Shown: positions 56,710-64,000 of the stretch, in pieces
How positions within the stretch are numbered: position 1 is the first letter of the stretch
Layout of the letters: every line of letters begins with the position of its first letter
Origin: Hymenopus coronatus
Taxonomy: Eukaryota; Arthropoda; Insecta; Mantodea; Hymenopodidae
Length of the DNA: 64,000 bases
Direction of reading: 5' to 3'
NCBI GenBank assembly: GCA_030762935.1
Contig: CM060900.1
Coordinates: 111,194,620 to 111,258,619, forward strand
The notes under the pieces: model-generated
The model's database searches: none
What the model saw: only the letters and a program-made list of their open reading frames with translations
Told to the model about the DNA's origin: nothing
Position numbers and translations under genes: made by a program

Positions 56710-57430
56710 TCGGTCGCGCGATTTGCTGTGAACAGCATAACTCAGAAAGGAAAGTTGGTTAAACACTAAGTTTGATTTTAAGTTCAGTTTCTTTCAAAAT
56801 GCTACACAAAACTTTTCAAGAAAATCCCCCAGTGTAATATGCTTTAAGTGGAAGTTGCTTGAAATTTTGTATTTTTTGAAAAACGTCTGTAACAATTTTA
56901 AATAAAATGGCCTATATTAAATATAGTTGAATGAAATTAAAATGTAGGTATATCTCTTAATTTTCCGCAAAAAAAAAAACCTTCATTTGAAAGGAAGTTT
57001 TTATAAACTTGTATAACTGATTTACGAAGTTATAAATGAAAAGGTGCATTATAAAAAAGAAGCTCCCTTTAAATCACGCAGTTTGTTCCGAATAACCCTT
57101 TTTTCTAGCATAAGCCATTTTTAAAGTATCGGCTATTAATGGTTTAAATTGTTCAAAACTTTGTCATTCTTTTAAAATTCTGTCGATTTTCAATCCTTTC
57201 TCGCGATTACATGCAAACAGTAAGCCATTTTAAGGCTAAAATATAGCGTCCAGTTCTTAAAAAAATTATATTCCTTGTGTATCTATAACGCGATTTGTAA
57301 TGTATGTGTTTCTGCAATTTTTTTTCGATTAAACTGAAGCATAAAAATAAGCTTTCAAAAGATTAGTGTGTATAGCCAGGGCAAAGGAAATCAAGTGAAT
57401 TAACTCATCAGATTTGTTCCTTTGCTTTCT
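56710..57430 (+). repeat. R1 repeat copy 13, 5'-truncated
   Basis: 'aacagcataactcagaaagg', 'acacaaaacttttcaagaaa', 'aaaaacgtctgtaacaattt', 'ctaatcttttgaaag'-type 3' blocks, ending near 'aactcatcagattt'. Confidence 0.65.
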
Positions 57431-57527
57431 ATTTCCCGCGGATAACTTTTAAAAATCAACATGTTTTGTCTAGTAATCTGGAGACAAAATGTATTTTAAA
57501 ATTAAATTTCTACAACTAGCTGCAAAG

Positions 57528-57545
57528 CAGTGGTTCTCAAACACT
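57528..57545 (+). repeat. Possible hAT terminal inverted repeat
   Basis: CAGTGGTTCTCAAACACT resembles hAT (Charlie-like) element ends. The matching inverted end was not found nearby. Confidence 0.3.
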
Positions 57546-57834
57546 GGAGATTAACCCCTGGGGAGGGTGCACGTTGGCTTTAAAGGGCAATTCAAACGTT
57601 ATTCTACAGATGAAATTGGAACAGTTTAAATCAACAATAGAATGTAAAGTTGCATACCTCTCTTTTGGTAAATGGCGGCTCTAATCATCAAGGATATAGT
57701 CTATCTTCTACTGTCTTATTTTCTATTGTCTCCACTTACAGCAGGAGCGGCAAACCAGACGTTGAACGCGTGAAGCGTTATCTCGCCGTTAAATCCCACT
57801 TTTCACTATTTTTGCAATAGAAGCGAATCGGACC

Positions 57835-58325
57835 GAGCCAGGTGGCTCAGGCGTTTCGGCTGGGACTGGCATTCGGGAGGTCATGGGATCGGCTCCCCGT
57901 GCGACTTCCCTGACCCATGGGTTTTCAAGGGTTTTCCTTGGTCACTAAGTGAATGCTGGGGAGGTTTCTTCATTTCTCCGAGCTTCCTCTCCCTTTATTT
58001 CTATTTTGTCCATTTCGTCATATCTTTCAGGGTTATCGGCGAGGACTGCGGTAGTGGCGCCTTCCGTGATGGTGACTGCGTTCTATACATGCAGTTCTCG
58101 GCGGTGAAATGGCGTTGAAAGTCGTCTGTAGACTCAGGGAGTTTGGTCAGACCTGAGCGCGGGCTTTCAGCGCTCCCAGCGTCAAGATGAACTGATTGGT
58201 AACTGTTAGGGACTATCCACGGTGGCTTCCTCCCCGCCGTCCGGTTCCAGCCACCCACGCTTCTGTGGTCTGACGTACGATAAGCCAATAGCTGCAGTGT
58301 GGAATCCACTCTGGCATCACACACA
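57835..58325 (+). mobile_element. SINE family E copy 2
   Basis: Head 'accgagccaggtggctcagg' (A-box like), B-box-like 'gggatcggctccc', core 'gggttttccttggtcactaa', later 'ggtgaaatggcgttgaaagt', 3' end 'gctgcagtgtggaatccact'. Confidence 0.75.
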
Positions 58326-58864
58326 CAAGTAAAGCGGTCATTGCGGAAAGATCATGAGTCAGCTTTTTAATTCTTTTTAGTTTGTGCTAAATTGGCACGT
58401 TTAGGGGTAGATGAGGCACAGCAGCGGCCTGAATGCGGCATTAAATACGTTATTAAATTTATTTGTTACATTCAATGTAACCCTAAGTAAGGAGCAATTT
58501 CTCCCTTTGCATAATCTAAAAAGGAGATTTTACACATCCTACTAAACCTGCATATCCATTAGGTAAAGTGCCTATCAATGCCAAGAAAATGAAGGACGTA
58601 AATAAAGGAAAGGGTACGTTTTTCCAGAATAAGTCCAGCTTTATACAGATAGTTTACAATAATCAGCTGAATATGATGGAGACGGTAATAATTTGATTTA
58701 TTTTACTGGTTTTATCACCTTCAAGTGTTCATGTAAAGAAACCGAAATGATTATAAACAAAAACGTTGAATTTGTTAATAAAAGAGGTTTCTAACATTCT
58801 AAGCAGTTAAATATATAAGGCAAAATCCATATCTTCAACCGTTTTAGAATTTGTAAACGTAGTG
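58326..58864. other. Spacer between inverted SINE E copies
   Basis: AT-rich; nothing recognised. Confidence 0.5.
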
Positions 58865-59410
58865 TGTAGTGTGAGTATACCTCGGGGGATTCCACGCTTC
58901 TGCCCGTGATAGGATTTGTGTGCGTAAAACCTCAAAAGGATAGAGAGAAGAGAGTAATTTCAGCGGGCGGCCGGAACCGGATGGTGGGAGGAAGCTACCG
59001 TGAAGGGACTTAATAGTTTCAAAGTAGGTACTCATCTCTACGCGGGGAAATGTTGAAGCCCGTGCCTCAGGTCTGACCAAATGCCCTTGATTCTACCGAC
59101 CACTTTCAAACGCCATCCCGTAGCCGAAAGCTGAATTTCCAAAGCTCTGTCGCCTCCACGAGAGGGCGTAATCACCGCAGCCTTCTTAGACACAGACAAC
59201 TATGAAAGAGATCGGTTGGATGAAATGGAGATGAAATGAAAGGACAAGAAATTCGGAGGAATGAAGAAATCTTCCCAGCATTTACCTACTGGCCCGGAAA
59301 AACACCGGAGAAAACCCATGGGCGAGAGAGGTCGGCCGCAGGGCACAGGCCCCAGGACCTCCCGAATGCCAGTCCCAGACGAAACGCCTGAGCCACCTGG
59401 TTCGGTTTTG
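58865..59410 (-). mobile_element. SINE family E copy 3, inverted relative to copy 2
   Basis: Minus-strand head 'aaccgaaccaggtggctcag', core 'gggttttctccggtgttttt', 'gctacgggatggcgtttgaa', 3' end 'gcgtggaatcccccgagg'. Confidence 0.75.
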
Positions 59411-59509
59411 TAACAGTAACTGTAGGTTATAAAGTAAGTAGCCCTTACTTTTCAAAAAAAAAAAAAAAATTCTTTATGGCGACTGAGTATGATTATTTTT
59501 AATAATAAT

Positions 59510-59970
59510 GATGCATTCATTGCAGAAAGAGGATTAGTCTAGGAAATTGAAATTTCGTTTCGGTAAACTATTAAAAATAAGTTTTTGTTGTTTTCCAATT
59601 TTCGCACAGTCTTACTAACAACGACAAAAATAAAATAAAAACTAATACATGTTTACTATTAATAGTAGTTGATAAACTGCAAAAAGATCATTCATCTAGA
59701 TAACTAAACTGCGTTTTTGTAAAGCTAAACAGTTAAAAGTTCTTGTTAATTTCCCAATCCTGGTATAATCTTACTAAAAACGATAAAAAAATAATACATT
59801 TGTAATATTAACAATACTGCATTGATTGCAGAAAGGACATGGGATCTAGATACTTAAGTCTGCGTTTTTGAAAAGGCAAATTATTAAAAATTAAAAGTAT
59901 TGTTAGTTTTGCAATCCAATAATAGGTAATTTTATTAACGATGATATTGAATAAAGCAAAAATAATAAGT
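59510..59970. repeat. Tandem repeat, ~150-bp unit, three diverged copies
   Basis: Units begin 'attcattgcagaaagagg' (near 59515), 'aactgcaaaaagatc' (near 59675) and 'attgattgcagaaagg' (near 59822). Each carries 'aaactgcgtttttg'-like and 'cttactaa.aacga.aaaa' blocks in order. Confidence 0.7.
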
Positions 59971-60489
59971 TTGTTTCCATTCTTAAGATTTTTCATCTCT
60001 CCCATAAAATTTGAATTTAGTGTCTCATCATCTTTTTCACTGACCAATTCATATAATTAGCGTGCAACCTTACACAGGTGTTTGGGATATAGAAATAGAT
60101 ATTTTGATAAATGATACTTTAATGTGTATCTATTTCGGTGTGTTAGTTGTTTTTTTCTGTTCCTCTAATAGTTTTATTTCCACAAACCCATCACATAATT
60201 TACTACCTAATGTGTTTTGCGTGGTCTTAACATCGCGGCGAAATGAACAATGCCTCTCAAGGTTACGCCTTCCCACGCCTTATAAGTCAGCAAATTACGT
60301 AAATATTGATGCTGTGTTGTTCATTAAATTATTTTTAATAACAAAAAAAAAATATCTGTACTTATACCTTGAAGAGTCTGTATAGTGGCAATTAAAACTA
60401 CATTGACGTTTTGATTTTTAGCAAGCAATGTATGCTCTTCTTGATCTTGAGTATGTGCACAAATACGATCTCTTTTTAAGGCAATAATT
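59971..60489. other. Unassigned intronic stretch
   Basis: A 107-aa frame at 60062-60385 has no recognisable domain and is biased as expected of T-rich DNA. Confidence 0.5.
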
Positions 60490-60905
60490 ACGGAGTGATG
60501 TGGCGCTGCGCTAACATGTGAGTCCCGCATTTTGTAGGTACCAGTTTGGATCCCCGGCGACCGCTCGCTCGTAATAATGTCCTTTATGTGGATTCCTCGG
60601 AGTGGGTAGGCAAATACGTGACTTATCTACCTTAATTTCCTTTCCATCTTTTCCCCCGCATATCATTTGCTTCTCATTTTTAAGGTATGTTTCTACGTTT
60701 CGTGATGTACGGCAGTGCCAGACAGATGGTGCAATATCCACACCAAAGGACACAGAATTCCCCATGGACATAAGAGGGCTGCCTGGTCGCAGGTTTGTTG
60801 GTCGCTCTCTCGGCAGCTCCAGCAATGAGACCAGTATTCAAATCTGAAATTACGCTCGTCTCTGTGGCCTGTCTGTTTGCGGTCTGTTGTCTGCTGTGAC
60901 CTCAC
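60490..60905 (+). mobile_element. SINE family F-like, diverged
   Basis: Head 'gatgtggcgctgcgctaaca', B-box-like AGTTTGGATCCCC, 'tggattcctcggagtgggta', then 'cagacagatggtgcaatatc', a segment shared in outline with 30.7 kb. Confidence 0.45.
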
Positions 60906-62589
60906 TTCATCCCTTCCTGTTAAGGATGGATTTATATAGGCCTAAATGGATTTATAAAGATCGTGACGTGGCTTCTCTCTTCGTTGTATATCCCCAACCG
61001 TAAGATGTAACTTGCATTGTGTTTTGCTATCTTGAAGAACTAAAAACCTTCACTTTCCCAGTGTTAATCAAGATAGAATGGTACTGAAATTGCACTTTGC
61101 ATATTTTTGAAGCTCAATGCTTAAGAGACATTGAGCGTGAAAATTTACTATAATTAGTTAAAAATTGAAATTAGTTTTTTTGTATCAAATAGTTTTTGGG
61201 GCCATCGAGCATCCATAGAAAATCAACATTTAGCTGCATTACATACATTTAAATTTCGTACAATACACCTCTTTCCTAGCATACTATTTTATAAAACAGC
61301 GTTGTACTCTTTTGTTTGTTTTTAAACTACATTTTCACATTTTCGGAAAGCCACGTATCTCATATTTTGTTTAAATGCAACTCAAATTTCCCAGAATATG
61401 CAAAAGTATATTGTAATTTTACAGGTGGCAAAATGAGCCTAACACAAAATGTATATAAACGAATGATTAATTTAAGATATTAAATTTTCCATCCTTTTGA
61501 AAATTATCGTATTTCAGTAATAGAGGTTATTGAATTACCCATGCGTAAAGTTTCTGTGCGGTTCAAAGCTGTAATTCAAAAAATGCCAACCAATTTTGTC
61601 AAATTTGGAGGCATGTGGAGCATTTTTACTATACAATATATTTACATAATAAAATTTACAAAATGGTTTGTCTTGTAAATTATTTATCTAATTTAAATGA
61701 AATTTGGTATTTTTTATTAAAACAACGGCAAAGCAACTGCGGTACAATTTTCAGAAAATGTATTCAAGGATATAGAAATGTTAAATTTATCTCCTGGTGT
61801 CCCTAAACTTCTTTTAAATGAATGATATAAACATTTGTTCGGCTATTATTTTGAAAAAAAATGAGTTTTGAAAATAAAAATGTCTCGGAACTTTTGTGGA
61901 TGGATAATCAAAATTTATTTCACCAAATCGGAGACATTGAGAAAAAGTTAACGCTTTCGTTGTCACTGTCAAAGGAAAAGAAAATAAAAAAATTATTCAC
62001 AACATATACAACGTGGAAAACTGTAAGCTTCTCTTCATGTACTTTGTTCTTCGTTTCAAAAAATAGTATTTTAATAATGAAATTAATTTTTCGTAGTTTA
62101 ACATAGAGTAAAATGTTTCACTATCAAGTTCTCTACAGTACATTTCGTGTAGTTTGGAATGTTACGCAAATAAACATTTAAGTAGCGAAAATGTACAATG
62201 GCATCATTTGTACAATTTACAGACGGAATAGTGTTGTAAACATTGCGTTTATTTCAAGTTGAGTGGTATTTTATACACAAAAGAGTAAAATTCCATGTTT
62301 GCGCAGAACCTCTACAGACTAACTGTGCTCGACTTTGAAAAAATTGCTGCAGTCACTTCCACTGATTGACTGGGAATTAGAAGGAAGGCGGTCTCACGCC
62401 TTCATTGCATGGTTTCACTCCCGTGATTTGCAGAATTTGCATGCCATTATCTAAATTACTTTAGAGAGTAACTACTTTGTACACTGCATCCGTTTTTACT
62501 TAGCGGCTAAATGCTCATTATATTAAGTTTTACTCTTATAAAGGTTTAAGATTCTACTCGTATTTATAAATAGTATAATTCGCCCCCCA
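60906..62589. other. Unassigned intronic AT-rich stretch
   Basis: Nothing recognised; open frames are short and low-complexity. Confidence 0.5.
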
Positions 62590-63130
62590 CCCCACAATTC
62601 ACTATCCCTGATCATACTAAAAGCGAGCAGTGATCTGACGATTCAGGTGTGCGTACTGCCCAGGAAACATATCCGTGGGGTCTTTTCATTTGGCTGGTAC
62701 CTATTTTATACACCGGCCCCCTTACACGAGCAATACGGAAGTGGATACGCCCCTTATGCACGTCAACAGCAAAGGGGATGACTACTGAAGACCTCGGTAG
62801 GGTCGACATTTACCAGCCTGCGTCTCTAGCCTTCCAGGTTTGTGCCGGAGGACATTTGAGCATCTCACAACCCCGCCAGGGTATAGCCCAGGCGTACCCA
62901 ATCTCCCACGAGTATCGGGATGCTGCCACGTCGAGTTCAACCCAATCCGAGCACTCCCTTCCGGGAGGAGCTTCGTGTTCGGCCCGGCTACTTTTAGTAA
63001 CGTCGGGTTGCTTGGGATCCGCAGCGCTCGCACCGGAGTAGCTGGGAAGGTCTGAACCTCCTCCCTACCTGGAGTATTCCTGAACACGAAGGCGATGGAA
63101 GTCTTGGAAACGTTAAAATCCTTGACGGCC
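62590..63130. other. GC-rich island of unknown origin
   Basis: A clear composition step up from the flanking AT-rich DNA. Contains 'ccgccagggtatagcccagg' and 'ttccgggaggagcttcgtgt'. Overlapping open frames on both strands (130 aa plus, 101 aa minus) are expected from GC-rich sequence and show no domain. It could be a repeat not otherwise present here, an LTR, or a host CpG island or exon. Confidence 0.4.
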
Positions 63131-63930
63131 TGGCTGGAAGCCTGAGAGTAATTTGAGGTAAATGTGTATTTGCCAGGAGAATATCTGTTCGTATTTTAAA
63201 AGAAACTTCATTTATAGGTTGGCTTCAGAATGAGCATAAAACATAGAGGAACATTAGGTAAATTGAAATTTCCATAGTGTGTGAAAATATTCACGGATGT
63301 ACAGCAAAAATGAGAACCCACAAGAGCATTTTGACGTCAGGCGGTATGCATACACTGTGGGCGAAAATCTGCGTTGTGAGTGTTGATGTCTGTATCTACT
63401 GTTCTCAGTACATGTTGATATATCCTCGCTCTTCAGGTATATTGTTGGTTTTGGAATGATTAATTCATTACATAATGAATATATAAGTGTATTTCAAAGT
63501 TTTCCCCAGCATTACGGCATTGCAGTCCATGATTACTAAACAGCATTTAATACGGTGTTTCAGGAATTTTCCCTTTTATGTGATATAAAAAGCTTTTTAG
63601 TTTAAATAAAGGCATATGAATTGAGTTTTTAAAACAGTTTCCACACGCACTTTATAAACAGAATATGCAAGCAATTTTAATTAGCAGATTTATTTTCTAA
63701 AGAGAGATAAAACGTACATTTCTCTTTTTGTGTCAGATTGACTTTTACGCTTTTCTGATTAATTTGGCATAGCATTTATTAGTTTTTGTTATGTAGAGGC
63801 ATTTTAGCACATTATTAATTATTTGGATATTTGCTTAGTGATTTAAGTTTACTTTATATAATTGTTAAGTTAAAACACATAGTATAAAAATTCTTCACTA
63901 CAGCACGGATTTTTTTATTTTTGAGATCTG
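63131..63930. other. Unassigned intronic stretch
   Basis: Nothing recognised. Confidence 0.5.
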
Positions 63931-63934
63931 TTTT

Positions 63935-64000
63935 TACTTTCTATACCGTACATAGTGTATAGAGAAGGTATTGTATTCCACCCAAAAACTTGATACCGAG
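63935..64000 (+). repeat. R1 repeat copy 14, 5' end, running off the window
   Basis: 'tttactttctataccgtaca', then 'gagaaggtattgtattccac' and 'aaaaacttgataccgag' match the R1 5' end. Confidence 0.75.

Larger units (their letters stand above)
36313..64000 (+). other. Shal intron 1 (donor seen, acceptor not found)
   Basis: The GTAAGT donor at 36313-36318 begins an intron that appears to run past the window end, at least 27.7 kb. I found no exon beginning with the expected YGD filter residues on the plus strand, though a short exon could be missed by eye. All elements listed beyond 36.3 kb would be intronic if so. Confidence 0.6.

Noticed and set aside
59808..60385. 79-aa and 107-aa frames
   Set aside because: Low-complexity AT-rich translation overlapping a tandem repeat; no motif.
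62649..63041. 130-aa plus-strand open frame in the GC island
   Set aside because: Frames on both strands are open at once, as expected of GC-rich sequence; no domain or start context.

Overview
This window is animal nuclear DNA, almost certainly from an insect. It is visibly AT-rich, has no bacterial gene layout, and is packed with tRNA-derived SINEs and decayed mariner, hAT, MULE and LINE elements. The one convincing host gene is the first coding exon of a Shal-type (Kv4) voltage-gated potassium channel at 35198-36312 on the plus strand. Its protein closely resembles the insect Shal family as I know it. The long intron and the abundant tRNA-SINEs suggest a large-genome, perhaps hemimetabolous, insect (cockroach/termite/stick-insect type). 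That placement is inference.

Layout. 1-34.4 kb is intergenic or upstream DNA filled with repeats: a mariner 3' end (1-321), a truncated LINE (13797-15410) split by another repeat, a FLYWCH-MULE transposase relic (17333-19321, minus) broken by a SINE and a MITE, a hAT C-terminal relic (23190-23500) and a LINE zinc-knuckle end (32550-32850). 34.4-35.2 kb is a GC-richer promoter/5'UTR with a CRE, an RFX X-box and an inverted CCAAT within 45 bp, plus two short upstream ORFs. 35198-36312 is the shal exon, which ends at a GTAAGT donor inside the GYG selectivity-filter codons. 36313-64000 reads as shal intron 1; I found no second exon.

Repeats dominate. (i) R1 is an unclassified non-coding family of about 0.9-1.2 kb with at least 14 full or partial copies and a conserved imperfect terminal palindrome. 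One copy sits in the LINE, and removing it with one 8-bp flank restores the LINE reading frame. (ii) At least ten tRNA-derived repeat types are present, labelled here A, A', B, C, D, E, F, G, H, I and J. D occurs as ~310-bp tandem dimers with a well-preserved tRNA-like fold, B has a conserved 3'-terminal stem-loop, and C and G occur twice as a tail-to-tail pair. (iii) M1 is a fold-back MITE with two copies. Family labels are local to this report.

No rRNA gene, functional tRNA gene, CRISPR array or complete transposase gene was found. Repeat boundaries are by-eye estimates, usually good to about 10-30 bp.
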